Shown: piece after piece, positions 47,650 through 58,959 of the stretch
Layout of the letters: every line of letters starts with the position of its first letter
How positions within the stretch are numbered: position 1 is the stretch's first letter
Assembly (NCBI GenBank): GCA_019022495.1
Contig: JAFEKR010000025.1
Span: 124,001-188,000 of the forward strand
Reading direction: 5' to 3'
DNA: 64,000 nt
Source of the DNA: Epichloe hybrida
Lineage: Eukaryota; Ascomycota; Sordariomycetes; Hypocreales; Clavicipitaceae
The notes under the pieces: model-generated
Seen by the model: only the letters and a program-made list of their open reading frames with translations
Told to the model about the DNA's origin: nothing
Databases searched by the model: none
Position numbers and translations under genes: made by a program

Positions 47650-49074
47650 ATGTCCTCGTCTGGCCTGACACGGCGCCGTGGCGCTGGCGGAGGCGGTTTG
47701 ACCAGCAGCACCGAAGGCGAGGCCAGCAACGCTGCTTCCAGAACCAATTCTTCCGCCAACGTCAAGGACGCCGGCCCCGAGACGAGCTACGAAAACAGCG
47801 AGAATGGTCACAAGATCGCTTTTGACCCCAGGGATCTCAGCGAGAGTGCTGAGCGAAGTAAACAGCCCAAGTTGACCATGATGGAAGAGGTCCTGCTGCT
47901 CGGGCTCAAGGACAAACAGGTACAGGGAACAAACAGCCCGCCCCTACCGAGATAGTAAATATCGCACCAAGCATCAATCAGTTCGGGCTTTCTTCACGTG
48001 GTTGAATGCACCATGGACCATTGATGCATGCTTGATATCAGGATGCACTAACACGTGTTGCGAAACAAAGGGTTACCTTTCTTTCTGGAACGACAACATA
48101 TCGTATGCTCTTCGAGGATGCATCGTGCTCGAGCTGGCCTTCCGTGGCCGTATCAGCATGGAAAAGGACCCTTCCAGGCGACGTCTCCCTCCGGCCGACC
48201 GAAATATTGAAGTCATAGATGATACCCTCACTGGCGAGGTTCTGCTCGACGAGGCTCTGAAGATGATGAAACAAAGCGAGAAAATGAGCGTCAGCTCTTG
48301 GATCGACCTGATGAGTGGTGAGTGTCTGGTCTCTTGTCGATGCTCTCTCTCTCTCTCTCCCCTCCTTCCCCTCCTTCCCCTCGGACTGACATTGAGCATG
48401 CAAAAGGCGAAACATGGAACTTGATGAAGATTGGATACCAATTAAAGCAAGTTCGAGAGCGATTGGCCAAGGGCCTCGTTGACAAGGGCATCCTTCGCAC
48501 CGAAAAACGCAACTTTCTCTTATTCGACATGGCCACTCACCCTGTCGCCGATGGCGGAGCCAAGGAAGAGCTCCGTCGCCGCGTCCGCAATGTCTTGACC
48601 CAAAGAACGGTGGTCCTCGCCGGCAACCAATTCCTGCCCGAGAACCTCGAATTCCGATACCTGCGAACCATATGCATGGTCTGTGCTGCCTACGCCGCCA
48701 ATGTCTTGGAGAATGCCCTATCGACACTCGGTCATGAGGCGAGAGAGAGGGCATTTGCCCAGACTGACGAGCTGCTGGCCGACTACAGCCAATGGCCATT
48801 TGGCAAGAAGGCAACAAGTAATGGCATCGGAGCAAACTTGCCCCAAGTTATCTCTGAAGTAAGCAATATGCCCCGCTTGCTCGCTGCTTGCTCGCTGCCG
48901 AGGCAGCGAACGAATCTTCCACTTCTCCTCGTCGCTATTTCTTTCGTTGCTGGAACACAACCGTATTGACCGTACATGCTACAGGAAATGGGCAAGGCCA
49001 AGGATAAGGAGCTGCAGCTGGAAGTTGTCGCGGCCTGCCTGAGTGTCTTCACACGCCTCGACTCCCTTCTATAA
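47650..49074 (+). CDS. VPS74/GOLPH3 family Golgi phosphoprotein
   Basis: Exons 47650-47919, 48071-48317, 48407-48858 and 48985-49074 join in frame to 352 residues. The N-terminus carries a basic patch ([10 protein letters not shown]) and a disordered stretch. The GPP34 domain begins at [20 protein letters not shown] and includes [11 protein letters not shown], the [14 protein letters not shown] region, [40 protein letters not shown] and the end [20 protein letters not shown]. The protein binds phosphatidylinositol 4-phosphate and the cytosolic tails of glycosyltransferases, retaining them in the Golgi through COPI. All splice sites are canonical and there is no frame damage. Confidence 0.96.
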
Positions 49075-50424
49075 TCAACCCTCTTCTCATACAATACACT
49101 TGCGACGCCGAAACCTGCGAAACCGGACAGCGATTTTTTGTGTGTTGCGGCACCACTACACGACAATTCGCGGTTGATACTCTTGCAGCCCTTGGGCAAG
49201 CCGGCATGGTATATCCCTTTTCAAGCCAACCTTGTTCTCCCCGATTCCCCAGCACGTCCGCCGAATTCAGCAACACGTGCTTCTATTGTGATTTCAGCAT
49301 AAGATAGGTTGGGCCACCGCTCCGAATATCGCTGCCTCGAAAGAAAAAAAAAAAAGAAAAAAAGAAAAAAGGGAGGCAAACACACTTGTTCAGCAGCAGG
49401 AAAGGGATGATAAGAGGTCGGGAGCGGAAAGAAACTCATGGGCGGCTCCAAATATTGAGGAGTATTATATTTATATCTGCGGTGTGGCGGAGAAAAGGAA
49501 AGAAAAGAAAAGAAACGAAAAGGGGACGTGGACTCTCTCACGAGGGTCGGCAAAGGAAATGGAAAGCTTCTTCTCAGTAAATTGTTCTTGTTATATGCCA
49601 AATGTCACTCTCGTCTCTTTCATTTCTCTCCCTTGAATTCGAACCTGACGTTCTCACGGTCAAGCCATACGAGACTTATCTTCCCCTGCCTGGACGCCGA
49701 CTTGATCGGGGACATCGGGACATCGATGAATCGTATATCAAATAGGGCATTGTTGACTCCCCATGTTCAAATCCAAGCGAATAGTGGTAGTTGTATGCAC
49801 ACCCGCTGAGCACATGCCTGGTATATGTACAGTATTCCTGACCAAATACCGCGTTTTTCATGACGACAAGATTCTCCGGCTTCATTGCGGTGCGCAGCGA
49901 TTCTGTGGTCATGCCTGCCTGCCGCTGCGAGCACCCAGGGGCACGAACGACGCCAAGCACTCCCGGAGTGTTTCTCGGCAATGTCACAGGTTCGAATGAT
50001 GTTCAGTCTCGACAAAGATGTAATGCTACGCGTGCACCGCTTTCGATCAAATAGACAACCCGGAATAGATCAACACCAACTTTTGCGTTTCTTCATCCCC
50101 GACCGACCAACCTCATGTCAACCATCGGAATGACATCAACTTCTCCCTTCACAGTTGGAACAAAGGGGGGGAAAAAAAAAGGAGAGAGAAAGACCGAGGT
50201 CCTAGACATAAATGAGATGTTCTCCACGCCCAACGCCGATAGCGGTCGCAAGAGAGACCCATTTCAAACATGAACAACAAACCGTTGAAAGACGCCTGAA
50301 TCAAGGGGCAATGATGCAATGAAATTTCAAAGGAAAACAATCATTCATATACGGGTGCAAATGAGACAGGCAGGACGTATCCCATCATCGGGAGAAACAA
50401 GGGGCTCAGTTGTTCCAACTAAGC
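49075..50424. other. convergent 3' spacer between VPS74 and SURF6
   Basis: No gene is supported. It holds purine-rich tracts (49341-49376 and 49498-49530) and other low-complexity sequence. Small frames on both strands overlap and show no domain. Confidence 0.5.
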
Positions 50425-52184
50425 TCACTTCCGGCCGCTGCCGCCGCCGCCGCTTCCGAAGCTGCCTTCGAAGCCGGGTCGACCACCCTTCTTCTTCTTA
50501 GCACCTCCCTTCTTTTTTCCAGCTTTGCCGAGCATCTTGTCTTCTTTGCGCTTCTTGATGTTCTCTTCTCGCTTCTTCTGTTTTTCTTTTTGAGCAAGCC
50601 CTACGCCTCTCGCCCGTTCCTTCCATTCCTTCTTGCTTTTCCTCTCGGCGGCTTCTTTGCGGTTCTTGGCCTTCTTCAGGCGAGCCTCGCTGTCGTGGAT
50701 CTTCTCGCCCTCGACTCTTCGTCTGGCGTTCAACCAGACGTCCTTTTCCATGATCTCGGCGCGCTTCTCAGGTTCCATATCCTCCAGCCTCTTCTTCTGA
50801 TTTTGGACTTTCAGCAGTGCCGTCTTCATATCCGATGGACCCTTCTTCTTGCCTTGTGATAGCACATAACTCAAATCGTGAGACATCTGTGTGCCATCCC
50901 CGAATGCTACCCGACCAAAGGAGAACTTGCCGCCAGCCGAGTCGTCCAGCTCCACGGCAGGACTCATGACACCGGGAGAATTGGACGCCAGTGCCTCTTC
51001 CCGTAATCTTGCCGCCTCTTGCCTGGCTTTTTTCTTCTCCTCCTTCTTGCGCTCTGCTTTCTGCGCCTGCTTCGCTCGTCTCTCTTCGAGAAGTTCTTGT
51101 CGATTTCGAGGGCGAGTTGCTTTTCGGGCAGCGCGCAGAGCCTCAATCCTGGCAGCAACGCGGGCCCGCACAGCAGAACTGTCGGCGGGGATTTTGATAT
51201 GCTTGGGCTTCTCTGATGGCGGGATTGTGGATGATATCGAGGTTGTGGTACTGGCTTGCTCAGCTGTTGTCTCGGTGAGGGGCTCAGAGGCCTTATCAAA
51301 TAAAGGTGATTGTGGTTCGGACTCGGATGCCGATATGCCATTGCCGTCTTCCTTCGTCTGGGCAGGGAGACTGTGCGATGACGCTTCCTTGCTGCTCTCG
51401 GTTTTTGTATCATTGCCGGACTTGTTTTCCTTTCCCTCTGTATCCTTGTCTTGTGCAGCGCCATGCTCTTGATGCTTGACTTTCTTCTCTGCCTTCTTCT
51501 CTGCTCTCTTTCCTCGTTTGACCTCTCTCTTGGCCTCCTTCTTGGACAATTTGGATCCGCCCTCAGCTGCCTTGGGAGTTTTTGGTTGTTCCACTTCTTC
51601 TGTCATGAGTTTCCGCTTCTTGTTGCTATCCTCCGTCTTCTTTTTCAGGCCATCGCCAGGTCGCTCTGGCTCTACTCCCTCAACGACCTCGTATGAGTCG
51701 TCACTGACGTCGTCATTCTCCTGTTCTTCCAACTCCATGAGTTTTCGTTTCTGTTGAGCTCTCTCGTCCATGACCTCTTTGGCATTCCGGTTCAGCTCGC
51801 TGTCAGGGTCAAGTTTCCCTCTTCGAGCGGCAGCCGCTTCCTTTTTAGTCTGTTTCTTCCTGTTCCATTGGTTCTAACCGAAGACACCTGGTCAGCTGAT
51901 ACTTTTGCAATGCAATATATCATGTGGCAATAGCATCGGGAAACGGAGGCTGGAGAATGCGCGCGAGACAAGTAGAGAGGCGAAGACTTATGTTTCACGT
52001 ACGCTGGTATCTTCACCGTAATACTGTTTGGCGGGAATCAAGCTCAAGAGGCCATTAAAGGCCTTCGCATGATCGCGCAAGCGATCCTATCGTTGCATAT
52101 TAGCTCCATGCTCCAGGCAAATTGGCCTCAGTGAGTAGCGGGGCAAGCCGTTGCCTGACGAACCTTTAATGACGATTCAGCCAT
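50425..52184 (-). CDS. SURF6/RRP14 60S ribosome biogenesis protein
   Basis: Exons are 52164-52184 (MAESSLK), 52003-52086 and 50425-51873, all in phase 0, giving 517 residues. The N-terminal family segment reads DRLRDHAKAFNGLLSLIPAK followed by QYYGEDTSNQWNRKKQTKKE. A long Lys/Glu-rich middle follows. The SURF6 domain contains VRARVAARIEALRAARK, NRQELLEERRAKQAQKAERK, GKFSFGRVAFGDG and KEDKMLGKAGKKKGGAKKKK. The protein is nucleolar, binds nucleic acid, and is needed for early 60S assembly. The two upstream exons are short but match the conserved N-terminus, which fixes the start. The tail is Gly-rich. Confidence 0.93.
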
Positions 52185-52921
52185 TGCGTGGTCCTGTCGA
52201 GATCTGAATCGAGGCCTTTCCAAATGACTGTCTGAAGCATGAATATATCTCGCACTGTATCGAACAGCACAGGGACAAAAAATACAGGCGTTGATCTGTT
52301 CGTGAAGCTGGCTGTGGCGAAGCAGCTCGGGAGGCGAACGAAAATATGCGGCAGGTAAAGGCGGTCGGGCACTTTTTTTTTTTTGGTGGCTCTGGTTTTT
52401 TTTTCTTGCTTCTCCACTTAAGCCTTCGCAAAAATGTGGGGTCTGCTGCTTGCTGTACTCCATTTGTCGCCGAGAGCGAGCACAGCTGCAACTTGGGTCA
52501 AGACGATCCTCGGAGAACAGAAACAGTTGGAATGCGCCAACGTCTGATGCTATAATAACAGTGAACAAGCATCAGTTGCAAACCAGTACGGCGCCGCTTG
52601 CGTTTACCTTCCACCTCGTCATGATTGCTACTCGGCAATTTACTAGTTAGGCATTTGCTTCGGTGATCTACCTGCTTACAACTTCACCCCATCCTATATG
52701 CTACCAGGTCGAGCAGTCGGGTCGAGCAGTCGGGTCTAGTCTTGGGCCAGATGCATGCAAGTCACAATGAAGTTGACGAACAGGGCGCGGACAAATTCAC
52801 ACCCATCGGATGACTTTCCAACTTGGGAATGTAATATAATGGTAGTAACTCGCCGCCACCCCACCATTCCTTACACGATAACGTCCAACTACAGATAAGA
52901 AGAGCCTTGCTTAGAGTTTCT
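52185..52921. other. spacer between SURF6 (start) and PP28 (stop)
   Basis: This 737-bp interval lies between tandem minus-strand genes. Frames on both strands overlap and carry no domain. A short repeat GTCGAGCAGTCGG occurs twice near 52709-52733. It must include the SURF6 promoter. Confidence 0.45.
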
Positions 52922-53879
52922 TCATTTCTTCTTGCTGGCTTTCTTAGGTCCGGCGGCTGCCTCACGCCTCTTGGCTTCCCTCGCCTCAGTATCTGCTTTA
53001 CGAGTCTTCTCTTGCTCTTCTTTTTCTTCTTTCTCAGCCTATAACGTGCAGAAGAGTCAGCGGAAGCTCAACAATGAAGGAGGAATTACCCGAGCAAGCA
53101 GGCTCTGCTCGCCAACATGCGTGGTACTTACCTGTCTTCTGGCGGCATCAGCTGCTCGCTGCTCCCGAATGAGCATGAGGCGAGTCAAGTCAGCCTTGGC
53201 CTGGTCAGTTTTGCCTTCTGCCTGTAGCTTCATGTATTTCTCCTTGGCAGCAGCGGCCTCCACAGCCTCTCTCTCTTTACGATTTCCAGGTGCATTCATG
53301 TTCTTGACGCCGTCGGCGATGTCGTTGACGCCGTCATCCTCGGGCTTGGCTTGTTTTCGAGCCGCCTTGGAGTGATTGGGATTGGCGGGCATGCCGCTGT
53401 CGCTTTCATCATCGCTGGAGGGCAAGTCTCCGACTTCGACAGTACGGGACTTTTGCTTAGCAATGGCGGCCTCTTTACGAGCCTTTTTCAAGGCCTTGCG
53501 GTCTTCCCGGTTCTCAGCCCCAGCTGGGGTTTTGGAGGTACCATCGTCGTCACTGTCTTCTTCGGAATCCTCTTCAGAGTCTTCTTCCCCCTCATCGGAT
53601 CGATCTCCTGCGGCATCGGCTGCCCACATGCTAATCTGGTTGCCGTCGGCATCAACAGGCTGTAGTGAGCGAGAGAATTTCTTGCCACCTGGAGTTGGAG
53701 CAGTACGTCAGCAGGGCTCTTCAAGAGATTTATCCTAATCTCGACTGAAGGATATAAGATGGAGAAGAAATTGCGACGCAGACTTTGATCGGGTTCAACC
53801 ACGTACCGCCTCTTGAAGGTTTGTTAAACTTTCCCGCACGACCCCGAACGCTTGCTGCTGCTGCCGGACCGCCTGCCAT
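52922..53879 (-). CDS. PP28/PDAP1-like casein-kinase substrate phosphoprotein
   Basis: Exons are 53807-53879, 53132-53688 and 52922-53038, giving 248 residues. The N-terminus KFNKPSRGGGKKFSRSLQPV is the family hallmark. An acidic Ser/Glu run (EEDSEEDSEEDSDDD) contains many casein kinase II sites. The PP28 domain reads NRKEREAVEAAAAKEKYMKL followed by EGKTDQAKADLTRLMLIREQ. The tail is Lys-rich. Mammalian PDAP1 is a cytosolic heat- and acid-stable phosphoprotein with a proposed RNA-related role; the fungal role is little known. All three exons join in frame. Confidence 0.93.
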
Positions 53880-54263
53880 GTTGTGCAAATTTGCTTTCGT
53901 GGTGATAGTTTGGATGATTGTGAAGAATGAGGCTTGTGGTGAGCAAGATTCGCAACGCTTGGCAAGGTGTCAGGCCCTAAAGTTGGATGATAAATTAGGT
54001 CTGGTATGTTGTAGATAGGGAGGTATGACCAAGAGGTGATTGCACAATGGGGCAGAGCCTGGTGGCGGTTGAGGCGGGGTAGCGGGGTAGTTGGTTTGCT
54101 GGCAAATTTGCCCAGTGCCTTTTTTTTTTCATGACTGATGGACCCAAACAAGAGGTTGTCTGGTGGCATTGACGGAGGACATCTCCCTACATGTAATACG
54201 CTATGCCTAAATAGGGTGGCCCATTGCCTGGTCAGGTGGCCCTCACGCTGGTGTCCTGACTTA

Positions 54264-54786
54264 CAATACACCCCCTGAATTATTTTACAAATCTACATGC
54301 CCCAGTTATTTATCCCTCTCTAACAGCTGTGATTAGCTGTACGTGCAATTTAACCCCTGTATTATCTTAGAGCGCTATCTCCTTAGACACGGTCCACCTT
54401 GTGGATCGGTGGGGGCCCCATAGGCCCCCTGCCACAAGGTCAGTGACTTTATAAACACATGAAAGTGTAGTGTAATAGTTTGTCCAAGGAAAATTAGGAG
54501 TACATCTATTATTAGCCTATTTATATGTAAGCGAACGTACCTCTAATCCACTTCTGTCTAATTGGATACTGACCCTAGTTAAGGTGACTCCACAAGGTGG
54601 ACCGTGTCTAAGGAGATAAGGGAAAAATACAAGGTATTAAACGCCACTCAAAGATACATTATTTCTCATATGAATTATAGAGAAACTAAGGTATCTATCA
54701 TCCTAGCCCCTGTCGCCTGTCTGACATCTCATTGTCTCAATCACCCCTGTCATATAGATTTGTAAAATAATTCAGGGGTTGTATTG
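54264..54786. mobile_element. MITE with TA target duplication (family B), interrupted by another MITE
   Basis: The ends CAATACACCCCCTGAATTAT and its inverse form TIRs of about 31 bp with one mismatch, flanked by TA (54262-54263 and 54787-54788). The element is 523 bp. Removing the nested TIR element at 54378-54616 and one TA leaves about 282 bp, similar in size to family A. The TIR tip CAxTxCACCCCCTG is also close to that of family A, so the two may use the same transposase class. Confidence 0.87.
54378..54616. mobile_element. nested MITE (family C) with TA target duplication
   Basis: TCTCCTTAGACACGGTCCAC at the left is matched by its reverse complement at the right, with a perfect TIR of about 28 bp through CTTGTGGA. 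TA precedes (54376-54377) and follows (54617-54618). The 239-bp interior begins with a GC-rich TCGGTGGGGGCCCC stretch. It lies wholly inside the family B element. Confidence 0.88.
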
Positions 54787-55011
54787 TACCACCATGTCGC
54801 AACGCAACGCTGGGTGGAGACAACCAATCGCCCTTTCACAATGTACTCATAGGGCAATCTATTCTCGCAATTAAAAACCCACGGCAGCAAGCTGGCTTCC
54901 CTCACCTCCAATAATGTCTCCGACCAGTACTATCAGCAAACTTCTAATTCCTAGCTATCCTAGACAATCCTGCCCTGACTTTCTTTCTAGGTAGACGACG
55001 ATATCCTCAGC

Positions 55012-55725
55012 ATGCGTGCTATATTCCACAGCTGTCTACGAAAAATGGGATGGCGCCCCAGCATCAAACCGACTTCCGCCGAAACCACTGGCGCCGACTC
55101 TGTCCAACATGGAGAAGAGATTCTCAGCGACGATTATACGCCGTCTCCCGAAGATTATCCCGTTTTCCCACCGCCTTCTCCTAGACTTATGATCAAGAAC
55201 CGAGTTCAACATTGGGATACAATCGTAGCGAGGAAATTCGGAGCGCCTCAGGGCCATTTCGAAGATTCGCCTCTCTTCGCTCTGTATAGGTTGTATGAGC
55301 TCATTGTCCTAGACCGGGTTCTCGACTACCGTAATTCGCTTGAGTCTTTCTGGCGACGAGACGGATGGGATGTTCAAGGTATTCCAGATCCACACGACGA
55401 TGACCTGGAGAGGTATGCCTTCCTCGCAGGCTGTACTTACCTTCTTGCACGATCCTTCAACCAAAGAGTCAAGCTGGGCCTCCGGCGAGATAATCCCTCT
55501 TTGATCACGCCGGAGGAAGCAGAGAAGGCCAGGAACGTCCCCGACCACCTCCGCCAGTGGGAAAGGGTCCCGAAATGGGCAGAAAACGTGGCGCCGCTAA
55601 GGGACACTCTAATGCTTCCAACTCATGATGGAGTAATGATAAAGAATAAAGATGACCCCAGAGCTGACCCGGACTTCATGGCTAAAAACATCTTGCTTTG
55701 GACACCTCACATTTTTTTCACGTGA
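55012..55725 (+). CDS. hypothetical protein, 237 aa
   Basis: An intact single-exon frame starts at the first ATG after a pyrimidine-rich leader (CTTTCTTTCTAG at 54979-54990). I do not recognise the family. Visible features are a Pro/Glu-rich acidic N-terminal quarter (DDYTPSPEDYPVFPPPSPRL), an aromatic helical middle (LFALYRLYELIVLDRVLDYR) and a CTYLLARSFNQRVKLGLRRD segment. There is no signal peptide or membrane helix. Composition and length support a real gene. It sits between a MITE pair and the NTase-fold gene, converging on the latter. Confidence 0.65.
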   Translation: MRAIFHSCLRKMGWRPSIKPTSAETTGADSVQHGEEILSDDYTPSPEDYPVFPPPSPRLMIKNRVQHWDTIVARKFGAPQGHFEDSPLFALYRLYELIVLDRVLDYRNSLESFWRRDGWDVQGIPDPHDDDLERYAFLAGCTYLLARSFNQRVKLGLRRDNPSLITPEEAEKARNVPDHLRQWERVPKWAENVAPLRDTLMLPTHDGVMIKNKDDPRADPDFMAKNILLWTPHIFFT

Positions 55726-56007
55726 ATCGCTATAGCAACGAGCCAAGGCGGCCACTGATCTAGCCTTGTGACTTTACATTTTCAAAAAAAAAAAAAAAGG
55801 ACGGGCAAGAGCAGCCGAACAGCGAGCTTCACACTCCTTGACAGACAACTTCCTTCTCGCAGGCAGATAATGCACGCTGCTGCTGCTTCAACAATATAAA
55901 GAAACTAAATGCTCCGATTGAAAACCCGCGATTACGGCCTCTTTCATCTAAAATTAACAAATAAATAGGACCAGCATTCTCACACATCAAGCCTCCTGCA
56001 TGCCTCA

Positions 56008-56787
56008 CTAGTCGAAAGCATTGCCTCTATACCGCCTGCGGTATGCCTGGTTGACCCGGGTACGGAGAAAATTGGCCGTACTTTCGTGGCAGAATTGCCG
56101 CGCCCAGTCCAAGGCTGTCGCTATCGGCACTGGTTGATTGCTGTGAGCACGAATATACTCATGGATGTACGTGACCGCGTCGTCCAGATCGTACGGCCGG
56201 GCTTGGTCGCCACCTGTGAGAATGCGATTCACTTTTGCCGAAAAGGCATACGCCCATGGTGCTGCATATATGGTCAATCCTGGCATGTCGAAGACCCTGA
56301 CATTCTGCCTCTCGGCAGCTGCGGTCAGTCGGCTGTGTAATGGCCCTGGCATCCACATTTGCGTTTCTGTGTTGAGCCAATCGGTCCCGAGATCGCGATA
56401 ATGTCGCTGGGCGTCTTGCATCGCCTCATCTAGGAGCATTCGAGCTTGGTTGGTGAACGTGGAGCCAAAAATGTCAACATCGTGCGTTGTGCTGCGAGAC
56501 TTCAAATACAGTGTGTTGACGGCTCCGCCCACAGCGATGACTGCGATATTCTGGCCGCGATGAGCTATATATCGGGCGACATGTTGTAGGGCGGCGAGGA
56601 GAACATCGCGGTCAATATCCCGCGTAGCTTGCTGCACCGGAACCCCGTACCGATCGACTCGGTTACGAGGAACGTGTATCATGACGTCTTGTGGCAATCC
56701 AATGGTTATGCCGTCTCCTTGTCGTTGGCGGGGCCTTCTGGGTCCCGGCTCAGTTTCATTGTCGGGTTGGGAGCAGCAGTGACCCAT
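56008..56787 (-). CDS. nucleotidyltransferase-fold protein, probably N-myristoylated
   Basis: From the ATG at 56787 the frame encodes 259 residues starting MGHCCSQP, a classic N-myristoylation plus palmitoylation signal. The open frame extends 49 codons further up (to 56934), but that stretch lacks such features. Nucleotidyltransferase-fold marks are VGGAVN (86-91), HDVD (102-105), AFSAKVNRI (181-189) and RPYDLDDAVTYI (197-208), the G-G / DxD / K…R / D..D arrangement of AbiEii/DUF6036-like proteins. Fungal relatives with MGxxCS starts exist as an uncharacterised family. Substrate is unknown. It is transcribed divergently from the metallophosphoesterase at 57516. Confidence 0.78.
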   Translation of the reverse strand: MGHCCSQPDNETEPGPRRPRQRQGDGITIGLPQDVMIHVPRNRVDRYGVPVQQATRDIDRDVLLAALQHVARYIAHRGQNIAVIAVGGAVNTLYLKSRSTTHDVDIFGSTFTNQARMLLDEAMQDAQRHYRDLGTDWLNTETQMWMPGPLHSRLTAAAERQNVRVFDMPGLTIYAAPWAYAFSAKVNRILTGGDQARPYDLDDAVTYIHEYIRAHSNQPVPIATALDWARQFCHESTANFLRTRVNQAYRRRYRGNAFD

Positions 56788-57515
56788 GATGAGATCAGTG
56801 CAGACTTTGGTGTCTGGAGATTGGATGGTTTGCAGAAACGCAAAATAGAGGCATTGACTGACTTGGCATATGGTGGTGGGCTGGCGCATGGACTTGTGAT
56901 ACAACCAGCAGACTTGCTTGCTTTTCTGTCCCATGTCGGACTTTATATTAATTCAGCATCGCATCTCCTAACAGTACGTATAGCCGGGACATCTTTCCGA
57001 CCCGAGGTCTCGCCTTGGTCCTGGCTCTAGGGAGTATTTTCAGCAAACGAATGCTGTCACTCTTGGTGTCGGCCATGGCCAAGTTTGAGCACGCGCGCGT
57101 CAACCTGCGTACAAGGATCCATAGGAAGAACCATGTGCGAGATGTACATATACCAAAGAAACATAACACTTGAATCATCGAAGCGCCCGGAACGCACCGC
57201 GGATTGGCCCTGGATTAGTTTCTGATGAACTTTTGTTGATGTTGGGGGACATCACAACTCGGGGCGTTGGCGCCATCCTTGACGCAGCCAAAAATCATGG
57301 GCTATTTTAGGTCAGTGGTGGGCGCCCAGCCTGGCCTGTTCCTGCGCGGGGCCTCCCAGTGAGTATCTCTGTCGAACGGGAACGGGGCTGCTTAGTCATA
57401 TTTCTCCTCGAAAGGAAATGAATGATAGGACGGTTCCAAGACCTGCAACCACATCCTAAAACATGTGGTTCCTGTCAATCTTATTCTACCACACACCAAG
57501 CACTCGAACATCCAT
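56788..57515. promoter_or_regulatory. divergent promoter of the NTase-fold and metallophosphoesterase genes
   Basis: The two start codons point away from each other across 728 bp with no other supported gene, so the interval carries both promoters. No specific site was recognised. Confidence 0.45.
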
Positions 57516-58505
57516 ATGACCACGTTCACAACGCTTTGTTCCATGTCCTCTGCAGCCCAGCCTCTTACTAGCATCAAGATTCGCGGGCAACGAAAACGCA
57601 GAGTCGCTGATGCCCTCCTCAAAGCGCACCGAGCCAACACCTCCTCAGCACTACCAACGACAACGCCAAAGACATCTTCCATTCGCATAGTCTGCATTTC
57701 TGACACACACAACAAGCAGCCAACGGTGCCTTTGGGAGATATTTTGATTCATGCCGGTGACCTAACAGAAAATGGATCTTTTGAGGAGGTGCAAAATGGC
57801 CTGACGTGGCTTTCATCGCAGCCGCACAAATACAAAATCTTTGTTGCGGGCAATCATGATGTCCTATTAGACGACGTGTTCCTTAAGAATTATCCTGAAC
57901 GACGCTATGGGCAGAGGAAGACTAAGCAAGACCTTGACTGGGGAAGTGTAATTTATCTGCAAGATTCCTTCATCACCCTCGACCTCCCCGCGAGCCAGCA
58001 ACAACCCAGCATGAGAAGCATCACGATTTTTGGCAGTCCATGGACACCTCGGTACGGAATCTCGGCTTTCCAGTACCACCCAAACAGTTCTCAACATTGG
58101 GAGGACATTTTCGCCTGCCTAGATAAGCAGCCCCATGTTGTCGTCACCCATGGCCCGCCGCACCTTCACCTTGATAGACGCGACTTCCACCGGGCGGGGT
58201 GTCCATACCTAGCAGAGGAAGTTTACCGCATCCGTCCTCGTCTTAACGTATTCGGCCATATACATGCGTCGTATGGGCGTGAGGATGTGACGCTAGACAG
58301 CGTACAGAGAATGTATGAAGAGGTGATGAGGGGATGGGTAGGTTGGGGTGGTATTGTATGGATGGCCACTATGGTTTTGTGGGCCAGAGTGAAGCATGTT
58401 TTCAGAGAACCAGAGAAGGGTAAGAACATGACGTTTGTCAACGCTGCGGTGGTTGGGGGTCCTCATAATGAGCTACAAAATGCTCCAATTACCATCGATC
58501 TCTAG
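57516..58505 (+). CDS. calcineurin-like metallophosphoesterase
   Basis: One exon encodes 329 residues from the ATG at 57516; a second ATG lies at codon 10. All metal-binding blocks are present in order: SDTHN (62-66), GDLTENG (81-87), GNHD (112-115), THGPPHLH (211-218) and GHIHASYG (247-254). This is the MPPED/YfcE-like class common in fungi, hydrolysing phosphomonoesters or phosphodiesters with two metal ions. The N-terminal 50 residues are basic and may be targeting or disordered. A hydrophobic stretch GWGGIVWMATMVLWARV (276-292) near the C-terminus could anchor the protein to a membrane. Natural substrate unknown. Confidence 0.92.
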   Translation: MTTFTTLCSMSSAAQPLTSIKIRGQRKRRVADALLKAHRANTSSALPTTTPKTSSIRIVCISDTHNKQPTVPLGDILIHAGDLTENGSFEEVQNGLTWLSSQPHKYKIFVAGNHDVLLDDVFLKNYPERRYGQRKTKQDLDWGSVIYLQDSFITLDLPASQQQPSMRSITIFGSPWTPRYGISAFQYHPNSSQHWEDIFACLDKQPHVVVTHGPPHLHLDRRDFHRAGCPYLAEEVYRIRPRLNVFGHIHASYGREDVTLDSVQRMYEEVMRGWVGWGGIVWMATMVLWARVKHVFREPEKGKNMTFVNAAVVGGPHNELQNAPITIDL

Positions 58506-58959
58506 TGCGTTGTATTGGCTATTATATGAGGGGATTTAAATCTGCCCAAGACGCACGATTTACGGCGCTTTGCCAATCCGCTTCCAATACACCATATTGA
58601 GATAGTCAGTGGATTATCATCTGCTCACTACATTGGGCGTCCTGATTCTTAGATGGACATGCCTGTAGACAGTACTGACTCCTACAGGGCTCTGGAGATA
58701 AAAGAAAACCATCCCCGTCGAGGAGAGCACTGTCCTCCAGAAGATGGCAACCGGATCCTTCGTTTTGACTGGCTTATGTGAGGATATTTCTGAATCCACA
58801 AACGCCATACCGCCTTTCTTCCATAATACCCAGCGAACAAACGATCCACTGGAATTTTTCTACAGAATCGGCTCTTTGGAAGCAGCAGAGCACGCACCGG
58901 TAGTCACAGAAGACAGTCGATTCTCAAGTGATTTGAAGAACGAACTGGAACAATACTGC

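Noticed and set aside
47650..49074. Frame damage in VPS74 like that in the neighbouring genes
   Set aside because: All four exons join in frame at canonical sites and the protein is complete, so the indel cluster does not extend here.
53807..53879. Suspected one-base insertion in the first exon of PP28
   Set aside because: On recounting the bases at 53811-53835 the exon reads KFNKPSRGG in frame with canonical splicing, so there is no frameshift.
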